A DNA stretch of 8,567 bases from Pseudomonadota bacterium (GCA_023436385.1 JAEZJH010000110.1:1-8567), one strand, 5' to 3'; shown: positions 1-6,831, numbered from the stretch's first letter. Translations and numbers: made by a program. The notes: generated by a model from the sequence alone, not told the origin.

Positions 1-956
1 ATCGTCGGCGGCTCGAAGCGGATTACCCCTGAGACCGCGCTTCAGCTCGGTGAGGCCTTCGGCACTTCCGCCGAGCTCTGGCTCGACCTCGACGCCAGGT
101 ACCAGCTGCGCAAGGTTCGGGAGCAGGAGGCGGCGATCGAGGAGGCGGAGCGATCCGGAGGAAATCCCGGCTCTACTCGATCGCGCCGGTCCTCGAACTG
201 CTCAAGCGCAACTGGATCCGGGACGGAGACACGCTCGAGCAACTCGAGGAGGAGGTATGCGGCTTCCTGGGGATCCGCAGCCTGGAGGAGGAGCCCCGGC
301 TCGTCGCGAGCTTTCGGTCGTCGCGCGCCCGGGCCCCGGAGGCTGCCGCCCAGCGGGCCTGGGCCAAGCGGGTCGAGGCCGTGGCCAGGTTCAAGCGCGG
401 GCGCCGGTTCGAGCGCGCACGGCTCCGGCAGGAGATCCCGTTCGTGCTCGAGTTGGCCCGGGAACCGGAGCAGGCGCCGAGGGCACTCGAGCGGCTCCTG
501 GACCTGGGCGTGGGGATCGCCGTGGTGAGGCCGCTGCCGCGGAGTCTGGTCGACGGTGCGGCCTTCGTGGGCGAGCGACCGATCATCGGGATCGGCCTCC
601 GCTACGACCGGCTCGACCACTTCTGGTTCACGTTGATGCACGAGCTGGCGCACGTGGTGGAGGGCCACGAGGGAATCCACGTCGACGCCCTCGGGACCGG
701 AACGGCGGAGACGGACGACGAGCGCGTCGCCAATCGACTTGCCCGGGACTGGCTCGTCCCCGAGCGCGAGATGAGGCGCTTCCTCTCGGCGGGCCCACCG
801 ACGAAGGCGGCGATCCTGGGATTCTCGGCCCGGATCGCCCGGCACCCCGCCATCGTGGTCGGGCAACTGCACTTCCGGGAGATCCTCCCCTACGCCCGTT
901 TCCGCGACCTCCTCCCCAGGGTGAGGGACCATCTCGCCGCGTGGGAGACGGCGTAG
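1..956 (+). pseudogene. HTH (HigA-type) + ImmA/IrrE zinc protease fusion, frameshifted, 5' end outside window
   Basis: The first ~50 codons, read from base 1, give the recognition-helix part of a HigA/XRE antitoxin-like domain (GSKRITPETALQLGEAFGTS, then ELWLDLDARYQL). After about base 150 the coding signal moves to the frame of codons 150-152 and onward: AIRRKSRLYSIAPVLELL, then an ImmA/IrrE (DUF955) peptidase domain with the zinc motif HELAH at 639-653, FTLMHELAH context, and DERVANRLARDWLVP as the usual downstream segment, ending at TAG 954-956. One missing G at gcggag|cgatcc would restore a single frame (gag-gcg-atc). Family members carry the HTH and protease on one chain and usually cleave or sense partner regulators in stress or mobile-element control, often next to a HigB-like toxin. 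The protease half could still be made from GTG 381, but without the DNA-binding part. A sequencing or assembly error is an equally good explanation for the break. Confidence 0.8.
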
Positions 957-958
957 CG

Positions 959-1021
959 GCGTTGGCGCGGGCCCGGCCGATCGGCGGCGCGGTCAGCCTC
1001 GGCTTCGACCTGGGCGCCTCC
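959..1021 (+). pseudogene. Relic of an OmpA-type outer-membrane protein gene (paralogous to the gene at 5338)
   Basis: Bases 959-1021 align without gaps to 5902-5964 inside the intact gene, with 9 mismatches in 63 (86% identity by hand count). Both encode the same barrel strand segment: ALARARPIGGAVSLGFDLGA here, ALALTRPIGDAVTLGLDLGA there (residues 189-208), 15 of 21 codons conserved including the following one. Most changes keep or conservatively alter the amino acid, so it diverged as a coding sequence. The likeness stops abruptly on both sides, right behind the protease stop codon at 954-956. It looks like a surviving scrap of a paralogous gene. Convergent barrel-strand similarity is less likely given the nucleotide match. 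Confidence 0.7.
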
Positions 1022-1145
1022 TTTGTCGGTGATCGTCCGGAAGCGCCGAAATCCGGACGAGCGGCCGGAGATCGGCGCGAACGGTCGGACACTGGCCGAG
1101 GCTTCGGTCCGGGCGTAGCTGCACGCCACGCAGGCCGAAAGAGAC

Positions 1146-1175
1146 GAGGGCCCGGAGTTGCAGCTCCGAGCCCTC
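1146..1175 (-). terminator. 12-bp stem hairpin, candidate terminator
   Basis: GAGGGCCCGGAG (1146-1157) faces CTCCGAGCCCTC (1164-1175) across a 6-base loop, with one mismatch in 12 pairs. On the minus strand it is followed by GTCTCTTTC, a weak T-rich stretch, which favours ending leftward transcription from the kinase gene. On the plus strand no T run follows. Confidence 0.45.
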
Positions 1176-1241
1176 AATCCGGAATCACAGGGACGCGATC
1201 CAGCGAGGAGGCCACGGATAGCCGGGGCGAGTAGGCACAGG

Positions 1242-1274
1242 TGCCGGGCATCCGGATTGCCTCGATGCCGGGCA
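1242..1274 (-). terminator. Hairpin directly behind the kinase stop codon
   Basis: TGCCGGGCATC (1242-1252) pairs with GATGCCGGGCA (1264-1274), 10 of 11 pairs, across an 11-base loop. It begins five bases past the kinase stop codon on the minus strand. No T run follows, so it may be an mRNA 3'-end stabiliser or a partial terminator acting with the hairpin at 1146-1175. Confidence 0.4.
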
Positions 1275-1279
1275 GACCT

Positions 1280-3349
1280 CTAGGAAACGAAGTGACCCAC
1301 CAGACCGAACACAAAGGCTGCTGCTACCACGACCCAAAACACGGGCTGGAACCGGCCACGAGTCCCCGCCTGGGCGGACACGAAGACGGCTTCCGCCCAC
1401 GCCCGTTCTCGGCGCTTGAACTCGGCCTGGTTGCGCAGCCGGGCGAGGCGGCTGGCGGAGGCCGCATGTTCCGCGACGTAGGCGCTGACGACTTGCTTCA
1501 GCCGTGATGTCAACTGGGCCTTCCGGTGCCGGAAGCGACTGACCAGGGCCCTCAACACCGGCCCCGTGGCATCCTGCTTCGGGTCATAGCGGAACCGGGC
1601 CTTGCAGGATCGAGCCCAGCCCTTGAGGGCGCCCGCAAGGGCCGGACCGAAGCCCCGTACGTGCTGCGGGTTCTTGTGAAGGACATCGTAGGCTGTTTCG
1701 ATACCGTGGTACTTCAAGGTGGCGGCGCGCGCGGGGCCGATCCCGGCTATCCCTCCGTCTGCCACCAAGTACTGCTCGAGGAACGCCCGCTCCTGTAAGG
1801 ACTCTCGATTCCGGAACATCTTGGCGCGCTCGGCCTCGAACTCGCCCTGGAGTCCGACGAGGGCTCTCCGGAGCGCCTCGACCTCCGATCCCGCGTCTCG
1901 ATGCCGCGCCGTGAGGGAAGCTACCGCCTCGGCCCACTCCTTCGTCTCGGCATCGGCTGCGCTTGCCGCGCCATCAGCCTGGTGGCGCGCCTCGGTTCGC
2001 AGGCGAACCGGTTCCCGACGGCCAACTAGCCACAAAGGTAGTGAGAAGCCGACGGTGAGGAGCCCGCCGATCCCGAGGGTGAGCCCCGACACCCCGGGGA
2101 TCGCCAACCCCGTCCACACGGCGGCGGCAATCGCCACGCAGCCGAGGGCGAGAAGCACTTCGGCTATCCGCACGCCCCGGGGCAGAGGAGCGGCCGCGGG
2201 GACCTCCGGTGGTGACTCCCAGGGCGCCGGTCCGGGCGGGGTATCGTCGAATGCCGGTAGATGCTGGAAGGCCGCAAGGATCGCCGCGACCTCCTCGGCA
2301 GAGCACACGAACGTATCGTTGCCCGGTCCGGTCACCAGGAAATACACCGGACCGCCGCGGCTTTCGAAGGCGCACCACGGGCACGTGCCATGGTTCGCCG
2401 GGAAGCGGTGCGCCGGATCGGCGTCGCAGGTGTGCAGTGTGCGGAGAAGGAGTTCGAGACGCTCCCTCCAACTGGCGGCGGAGGGTCGGCCCGCGCGAGA
2501 AGCACTGCTCGAGAACGCTTCCTCGAAGAGCCTCCGGAGGTCGCAGGGGAGGAATTCGAACGGGAGCGCGAGCGGTGGCGGCTTCATCTGCCGGCCCGCA
2601 GCCCCGGGGCCATAGGCGAACCGTGACTCGCGGATGGCTCGCTCCGGATCCATCTCGCCGCTACCGGTATACAGACCGAGGAAGGGGTGCCAGCCCAAGA
2701 AGAGGAGTTGGAAGAGGAGCACCGCCATGCCGAAGCGGTCGTGGTCGGGGGTGCGGTCGGTGTTGGCGAAGGCAACGCCCTGAAGCTCGGGCGGCGTGAA
2801 CAACGGCGTGCCAACCTCGCACCGGAGGAGCCGGGTCCCGGACTTGATTTGGAAAGAGTCGCAGTCGACGAGCCTGACCGTCGCGTCGGCCGGGGAGACG
2901 AAGACGTTGCGCTCGTTGACATCGCCCATCACATGGCCGGCGGCATGGAGGGTCTCGAACGCAGCGGCGACATTGCGGGCGGCGGCGACCAGGAAGGCCC
3001 AGTTGGCAGAGGGGAAGTGGACGCGCCGGTTGCCGGTATTGACCAGGAGGTGGATTTCCCGCGGGCCGCTGATGCGGGGCATCAGGAAGCCGGCGACACT
3101 GTTTCCGTCCCGGCTGCCTAGCACTTCCGTGGGCCAGGCTGCCACCTTGAGGAGGGCGGGGTAGCGGGTGGCCGTTTCCGCCATGGCCCGCAGTTTCTCG
3201 GCCCGCCCGGGCCCGACCGCCTGGTGGTAGATCTTGGCCACCAGGTTCGGCCGGCCCAGCACCTCGCACACATAGCCTTCCCCGCCGCGGCCGAGTTCGG
3301 CGCCTAGGCTGATTGCGTTTCCGCGACCGTCAAGCAGCAGCGGAGGCAT
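1280..3349 (-). CDS. yegI: YegI-type membrane-anchored protein kinase-like protein with helix-hairpin-helix motifs
   Basis: 689 residues. An N-terminal kinase fold (about 10-300) has a glycine loop GRGGEG (20-25), ATP-lysine K39, catalytic loop HVMGDVNERN (139-148; D143, N148) in place of HRDxxxxN, DCDSF (162-166) in place of DFG, and PPEL (186-189) in place of APE. This unusual motif set is that of E. coli YegI, reported as an active inner-membrane Ser/Thr kinase. A C308/H314/H320/C323/C326 cluster may bind zinc. Two membrane helices follow (about 395-416 and 420-442), then a charged helical, possibly coiled-coil stretch (450-528), two helix-hairpin-helix motifs (GIGPARA near 536, GFGPALA near 566), and a final membrane helix (about 670-689). 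With this topology the kinase and the HhH part both lie in the cytoplasm. The ATG overlaps the end of the phosphatase gene by 20 bp, suggesting translational coupling. The kinase acts with the PP2C and vWA proteins upstream. Symbol by homology. Confidence 0.9.
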   Translation of the reverse strand: MPPLLLDGRGNAISLGAELGRGGEGYVCEVLGRPNLVAKIYHQAVGPGRAEKLRAMAETATRYPALLKVAAWPTEVLGSRDGNSVAGFLMPRISGPREIHLLVNTGNRRVHFPSANWAFLVAAARNVAAAFETLHAAGHVMGDVNERNVFVSPADATVRLVDCDSFQIKSGTRLLRCEVGTPLFTPPELQGVAFANTDRTPDHDRFGMAVLLFQLLFLGWHPFLGLYTGSGEMDPERAIRESRFAYGPGAAGRQMKPPPLALPFEFLPCDLRRLFEEAFSSSASRAGRPSAASWRERLELLLRTLHTCDADPAHRFPANHGTCPWCAFESRGGPVYFLVTGPGNDTFVCSAEEVAAILAAFQHLPAFDDTPPGPAPWESPPEVPAAAPLPRGVRIAEVLLALGCVAIAAAVWTGLAIPGVSGLTLGIGGLLTVGFSLPLWLVGRREPVRLRTEARHQADGAASAADAETKEWAEAVASLTARHRDAGSEVEALRRALVGLQGEFEAERAKMFRNRESLQERAFLEQYLVADGGIAGIGPARAATLKYHGIETAYDVLHKNPQHVRGFGPALAGALKGWARSCKARFRYDPKQDATGPVLRALVSRFRHRKAQLTSRLKQVVSAYVAEHAASASRLARLRNQAEFKRRERAWAEAVFVSAQAGTRGRFQPVFWVVVAAAFVFGLVGHFVS

Positions 3350-4094
3350 GGCTGTGTCTCGTCGCGAGAACCAGGGTCTTGTCGTCGTCGGTGCGAGCGT
3401 TCACCGCCGGGGAATCGAGGAACCGGCCGAGAGGGGCGTAAAGCGACTCCGGTTCGGAGCTGCTTTCGAGCGAGGCGAAAAGCGGTTGGAACAGGCCCTC
3501 GTGGGGAACGCGACGCGCGTAATCGAGAGCGAGGAGCTGCAGTCCGTCGGTCAGAAGCGCGAGGCGGTCGGGGGCCGGACCGGTGGTGAACTGGAGCGGT
3601 GAACTCGGGTCGGTGATGAATTGCGTTAGGTTCAGGTACTCCGTGGTCTCCGGCCAGAAGACGGTTTCGAGCCCGGAGATCCCCTGTACCACGACCGCGC
3701 CGTCGCCCACTTGGGCGTAGGCCGCGCCCTGCTCCCCAACGATGGCGAGGAGCAGGGTGCAGGCCAGGTCTCGGGATGCAACCCCGAGCTCGCCCGCGCG
3801 GGAGGCAATCGCTCGGCGAATTTCACCGAGCCAGCCCGAAACCATCGCGGCCTCCATGGTTTCCGGCCGGTGGCCCGCCTGGAGCGCCGCTTCGGCCAGC
3901 CGAACGGCTTCCTGACACGCCAGGGTCGATCCGAGTTCGCTGAGCTGGGCGCTACCTGCGCCATCGGCGCAGGCGGCGATCAAGAACCATTCGCCGTCGG
4001 CGATGGTACGCAGGGTGTAGGACGAGTCCTGACAAGGGCTACCGTCGCGTTCATGCGCCGTGCCCCGGACCGACCGCTCGATGACGTTCCACAT
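3330..4094 (-). CDS. pphC: PP2C-type Ser/Thr phosphatase (YegK/PphC type)
   Basis: 254 residues, the same size as E. coli PphC (YegK). PP2C metal-binding motifs are all visible: PCQD (D23), ADGAGS (D44, G45), VGDG (130-132), LLTDGL (D183), and TDDDKT (236-240). Conserved YegK-like stretches include RDLACTLLLAI near 108 and DSPAVNARTDDDKTLVLA at the C-terminus, so it belongs to the triad-specific PP2C branch and not to general RsbU/SpoIIE phosphatases. No signal peptide or membrane helix is seen, so it should be cytoplasmic. Its expected role is removing phosphate from the YegI-type kinase encoded next to it. The ATG lies 12 bases past the vWA stop; its stop overlaps the kinase start by 20 bp, so the three genes are almost certainly co-transcribed and the last two translationally coupled. 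No clear Shine-Dalgarno is seen for this start. Symbol by homology. Confidence 0.92.
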   Translation of the reverse strand: MWNVIERSVRGTAHERDGSPCQDSSYTLRTIADGEWFLIAACADGAGSAQLSELGSTLACQEAVRLAEAALQAGHRPETMEAAMVSGWLGEIRRAIASRAGELGVASRDLACTLLLAIVGEQGAAYAQVGDGAVVVQGISGLETVFWPETTEYLNLTQFITDPSSPLQFTTGPAPDRLALLTDGLQLLALDYARRVPHEGLFQPLFASLESSSEPESLYAPLGRFLDSPAVNARTDDDKTLVLATRHSHASAAA

Positions 4095-4106
4095 CGGCGG
4101 CTGAGG

Positions 4107-4793
4107 TTACGCGGTCGTTGCCCAGCCGTTGGGGCCGGCGGTGGGATTCCCGAGCGACACGGCGTCGCTGGTCTGCGACCGGGAGACGGCCCGCTGCGAA
4201 TTCGAGAGCCACCTGAACAGGTCGCGGAACTGGAGGCCCTTGAGCCGCAGCGGCTCCCGCCCCGGTGGGCTGATCTGGCTCAAGACGCCCATGTTCGCGC
4301 CGGCCACGCCGACGGCGAAGAACAGGAAACTCTTGGATGCATCGCCCTCCCGCAGCGCCGCTGCGGCCGCTGTCCAGTCGTCGGTGGGCTCACCATCGGT
4401 GATCAGAAACAGCCAGGGCCGATAGTGGAGGATGCCGTTAGCCCGGTAGGTCGCCTTGCGGCTGCGAAGGAGCTCGATGCCGTGGAGGATTGCTGCTCCC
4501 ATCGGTGTCGGGCCGTCGGCCTCCAGCCGGGGCGGCTCGAACCCGTTGGCGGTGACGAAGTCGGTCACCGTACGGACTTGGCCGCCGAAGGTGACCACCG
4601 CCACCTCGACCCGCTTCGCGGCAAGCGGATCGCTCGCCAGCTCCTCCTTGTACTGCTGGAGCCCCGCGTTCAGTTCACCGATGGCGTCGTTCTGGTACAT
4701 CGAGCCGGATGTGTCGAGGAGCAGGACACAAGGGCAGCGCGGGTCGGGGTTTTCCGCGAAGGTGATATCGCCGAAGGGGAGCTGGTCGGACAT
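4107..4793 (-). CDS. yegL: vWA-domain protein, YegL/TerY type
   Basis: 228 residues from ATG 4793. A von Willebrand factor A domain fills the protein, with a complete MIDAS metal site: DTSGS (D27, S29, S31), T96 in GPTPMGAA, and D133 in LITDGEPTD. The start MSDQ, the NPDPRCPCVLLLD lead-in, the GELNAGL and SDPLAAKRVEV stretches and the tail (LKGLQFRDLFRWLS, ending in GW) closely track E. coli YegL and TerY (about 210-220 residues). An upstream in-frame ATG at 4874 would add 27 residues that lack family likeness; the 4793 start also has GAGGA and AAGGA just upstream. In the TerY-P triad the vWA protein is thought to be the metal-dependent adaptor that brings substrates or partners to the kinase and phosphatase. 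First gene of the recognisable triad, 71 bp behind the small gene that precedes it. Confidence 0.93.
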   Translation of the reverse strand: MSDQLPFGDITFAENPDPRCPCVLLLDTSGSMYQNDAIGELNAGLQQYKEELASDPLAAKRVEVAVVTFGGQVRTVTDFVTANGFEPPRLEADGPTPMGAAILHGIELLRSRKATYRANGILHYRPWLFLITDGEPTDDWTAAAAALREGDASKSFLFFAVGVAGANMGVLSQISPPGREPLRLKGLQFRDLFRWLSNSQRAVSRSQTSDAVSLGNPTAGPNGWATTA

Positions 4794-4797
4794 ATGA

Positions 4798-4808
4798 TCC
4801 TCATCCTT
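4798..4808 (-). promoter_or_regulatory. Shine-Dalgarno pair that sets the yegL start
   Basis: On the minus strand GAGGA (4798-4802) lies 4 bases, and AAGGA (4804-4808) 10 bases, before ATG 4791-4793. Together with the match of MSDQ to the family N-terminus, this supports the inner start over the ATG at 4872-4874. Confidence 0.6.
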
Positions 4809-4864
4809 GAAAGCGAGAGGGAAAACGTGCAGGGAGCAACGCGCGACGGTGCATGGGAACTCGG

Positions 4865-5104
4865 TCATCCGCAACCGAGCCGGAGCGCAATGGCCGCCAC
4901 GAGAACCGCGGCGACTCCCGCGACCTTATCGATCGGTACGGTGGTCCGCGTGTAGATGCGGTTGTAGACCGCTCGGCGCGGGTTGGTGACCCAACCCCAT
5001 CCGCGGGGGGCCTTCAAGCCCAGGTTGTGTCGAAGAAACCGCTTCGGCGACGTCCGCGCGGCGATGCGTTTCTTCAACGAGAACTTTCGGATACCGACTT
5101 TCAC
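4865..5104 (-). CDS. Small basic protein with C-terminal membrane helix, unknown function
   Basis: 79 residues from GTG 5104, with GGGAAG 5 bases upstream as ribosome-binding site. The N-terminal half is strongly basic (RKFSLKKRIAARTSPKRFLR), followed by GLKAPRGWGWVTNPRRAVYN and RIYTRTT. This matches, from memory, a pattern (GxGW-x-x-NP-x-x-A-x-YN-x-x-Y-x-[KR]-T) of short uncharacterised proteins seen in phage- and mobile-element-related settings. A hydrophobic C-terminal stretch (about 62-76, VAGVAAVLVAAIALRLG) could anchor it in a membrane. It is the first gene of the leftward operon, 71 bp before yegL, and has a candidate promoter upstream, so it is probably co-expressed with the vWA-phosphatase-kinase triad. 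No function can be assigned; a partner, inhibitor or substrate of the membrane kinase is conceivable. The coding call rests on the motif pattern, ribosome-binding site and operon position. Confidence 0.65.
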   Translation of the reverse strand: MKVGIRKFSLKKRIAARTSPKRFLRHNLGLKAPRGWGWVTNPRRAVYNRIYTRTTVPIDKVAGVAAVLVAAIALRLGCG

Positions 5105-5130
5105 ATCGTCTTCCCGAATGGAGAAGAGAG

Positions 5131-5159
5131 GGTATAGCGTTCAAGCGGCCATCGGTCGA
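5131..5159 (-). promoter_or_regulatory. Candidate sigma-70-like promoter for the triad operon
   Basis: On the minus strand TCGACC (5154-5159; 4 of 6 to TTGACA) and TATACC (5131-5136; 4 of 6 to TATAAT) are spaced by 17 bases. They would start transcription roughly 20 bases before GTG 5104. This is a hand match in GC-rich DNA where TATA is otherwise rare, so it is plausible but unproven. Confidence 0.3.
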
Positions 5160-5271
5160 GCATGTGGGCGTGGAGCGAGCGAGCGGTCTGGCGGTGGTCG
5201 ATCGTTTCCGTTCGGCACTGAGGCCGGCGGTTGGGGGGAAGGATGGAGTGTCCGGCAGTGAACAAGTGATG

Positions 5272-5317
5272 CCCGCAGGGTGGCGCCCCGCAGGGGGTGG
5301 CCGTAACACACGGCCAC
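5272..5317 (+). promoter_or_regulatory. Leader of the OmpA-type gene: CCCGCAGGG direct repeat and perfect hairpin
   Basis: CCCGCAGGG occurs twice (5272-5280 and 5287-5295), 15 bases apart. Immediately after comes GTGGCCGT (5297-5304), loop AACAC, ACGGCCAC (5310-5317), a perfect 8-bp hairpin that ends 8 bases before the Shine-Dalgarno GGAGAGG (5326-5332). A structure so close to the ribosome-binding site could control translation or mRNA stability, or be a protein-binding palindrome. No known riboswitch pattern was recognised. Confidence 0.4.
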
Positions 5318-5337
5318 ATGTCCCTGGAGAGGTCTGA

Positions 5338-6828
5338 ATGCACCCATACGGAACACGCAACTCGGTCCTGACCGCGTCCATCCTCCTTGCTGGTCTCCTC
5401 GTTGTCCCCGCTCGGACCGCCGCGGCGGCGGAACTGCCCGCTGCCCGTGCCGCGCTGGAACGGCTCCGGCTCTCGCCCTTCGGCGACGGGTTCGCCGTTC
5501 ACGGCACCGCCGGCGCGGTCCCGAAGCGGCTCCACGTCGGGCTCCTCGCCAACTACGAGGTCAACCCGGTGGTGACCTGGGACAGCTCCAACGAGGCGAT
5601 CCGGGACGTGATCACCGACCGGCTCACTTTCGACGTGGTGGGCGGCTTCCGGATCGTCGACTGGCTCGAGTTCGGGGCCCGGATGCCGCTGGTGGTCCTG
5701 CAGCAGGGCGACACCGAGGGGATCCTCCCGGGGCAGGGGGCGTCGCTCGACTCGTTCGGCGTCGGCGACCCGGAGCTGGCGCTCCGCGCCCGGCTCTTCC
5801 GCACCGAGGGCGGCTTCGCGATGGCGCTCGTCGCCGGCGGCTCGCTCCCGACCACGGGCGGCGGCTCCTTCATCGGCGAGCGCGGCGCCACCTTCTCGCC
5901 GGCCCTGGCGCTGACCCGGCCGATCGGCGACGCGGTCACCCTCGGCCTCGACCTGGGCGCCACGCTCCGCTGGGACGACGACGACTACGTGCCGCTCGAG
6001 GGCGGGGACGAGGTCTTCGCCTCGCTGGGCGGGGTGGTGAACCTCGGGAGCGTGTCGGTGATCGCGGAGCTCCTCACCCGGACCGCGGTCGACGAGCCGG
6101 GGGACGCGGACGGAAACCTCGCAGTCGAGGCGCTGGGCGGTGTCCGCGCGGCGCTGGGCAAGGGCTTCCACGGCACCGTCGGCGGCGGGGTGGGGCTGAT
6201 CGACTCGTACGGTGTCCCGGAGTACCGGGTGATCGCCGGGATCGGCTGGGCCCTGGGGGAGGAGAGCGGCCGGAGGATCCCGGAGCCGGAGGCCGACCGG
6301 GAGTTCGCGGAGCGGACCCTGGCGGAGGCGGGGATCGACAACCGGCCCGCGCCGGCCGCCGAGCCGACGCCGGCCAACGAGGAGCCCGCCTACGAGGAGC
6401 CCGCTCCCCGTCGCGAGGTGACCGAGGCGACGGAGTATCGGCCCGCGCGGCGCGAGACCTCGAAGTCGCAGCCCTCGTTCCACGCCGCGGTGCAGAAGGA
6501 GCAGGTCGAGGTCAGCTTCGGGAACGACGACCGGCTTTCGCCCGAGGCGCGCCGCGAACTCGACGCGATGGTCGAGGGCCTCGGCAACCGGGTCAACGAG
6601 ATCGTCTGGCGCGTCGAGGGCCACTCGGACAACCGGGGCGAGCTGGTCCCGAACCGCCGCCGCTCCCGGGTCCGCGCCGAGGCGGTCAGCGAGTACCTGC
6701 AGTCCCGCGGGATGCCCGCGCCCTGGCGGGTCGACTGGTACGGCCCGCAGTTCCCGATTGCCGACAACGGCACCGCCGCGGGCCGCGCGCAGAACCGGCG
6801 CGCCGATGTGACGGTGGTGATCGAGTAG
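5338..6828 (+). CDS. Outer-membrane protein: N-terminal beta-barrel-like domain, linker, C-terminal OmpA domain
   Basis: 496 residues. A signal peptide (hydrophobic 10-23, cleavage likely near A30/A31) sends it through Sec. Residues about 50-310 alternate hydrophobic and polar in short Gly- and aromatic-edged strands (LHVGLLANYEVNP, LTFDVVGGFRIVDWLEFGAR), as in the transporter-like barrels found in front of OmpA domains in Myxococcota-type proteins. A Pro/Glu-rich linker (about 335-385) leads to an OmpA-like domain (about 388-496) with EGHSDNRG (427-434), ERRA-equivalent RVRAEAV, and GRAQNRRADV near the end. D431 and R446 have the 15-residue spacing of the diaminopimelate-binding pair of OmpA, so peptidoglycan binding should be intact. 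Expected role: tying the outer membrane to the cell wall, perhaps with a pore. ATG 5338 follows GGAGAGG at 5-base spacing. It is transcribed divergently from the triad operon and ends in a strong hairpin. A relic of a related gene lies at 959-1021. Confidence 0.88.
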   Translation: MHPYGTRNSVLTASILLAGLLVVPARTAAAAELPAARAALERLRLSPFGDGFAVHGTAGAVPKRLHVGLLANYEVNPVVTWDSSNEAIRDVITDRLTFDVVGGFRIVDWLEFGARMPLVVLQQGDTEGILPGQGASLDSFGVGDPELALRARLFRTEGGFAMALVAGGSLPTTGGGSFIGERGATFSPALALTRPIGDAVTLGLDLGATLRWDDDDYVPLEGGDEVFASLGGVVNLGSVSVIAELLTRTAVDEPGDADGNLAVEALGGVRAALGKGFHGTVGGGVGLIDSYGVPEYRVIAGIGWALGEESGRRIPEPEADREFAERTLAEAGIDNRPAPAAEPTPANEEPAYEEPAPRREVTEATEYRPARRETSKSQPSFHAAVQKEQVEVSFGNDDRLSPEARRELDAMVEGLGNRVNEIVWRVEGHSDNRGELVPNRRRSRVRAEAVSEYLQSRGMPAPWRVDWYGPQFPIADNGTAAGRAQNRRADVTVVIE

Positions 6829-6831
6829 GCG

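Larger units (their letters stand above)
957..1279. other. Gene-free stretch with a gene relic and two hairpins
   Basis: Between the protease stop (954-956) and the kinase stop (1280-1282) no intact gene is visible. It contains a 63-bp relic of an OmpA-type outer-membrane protein gene (959-1021) and hairpins at 1146-1175 and 1242-1274. The remaining sequence shows open frames on both strands, as expected at this GC content, but none with recognisable protein content. Confidence 0.6.

Noticed and set aside
50..1234. 394-codon plus-strand open frame across the protease gene and beyond
   Set aside because: It is a shadow of the ImmA-type frame for most of its length, with low-complexity R/G/A content. 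Only the short OmpA-like segment at 959-1021 has meaning, and this is reported separately as a relic.
1719..2799. Plus-strand open frames of 196-298 codons within the kinase gene
   Set aside because: They are antisense to the kinase, whose motifs and membrane helices are unmistakable; their translations are S/R/P-rich without recognisable features.
4794..4874. 27-residue N-terminal extension of the vWA protein from ATG 4874
   Set aside because: Family members start at the MSDQ position, a ribosome-binding site precedes ATG 4793, and the extension has no family likeness.
3711..4955. 414-codon plus-strand open frame opposite the phosphatase and vWA genes
   Set aside because: Both genes below it show complete family motifs; this frame shows none and spans the operon junctions.
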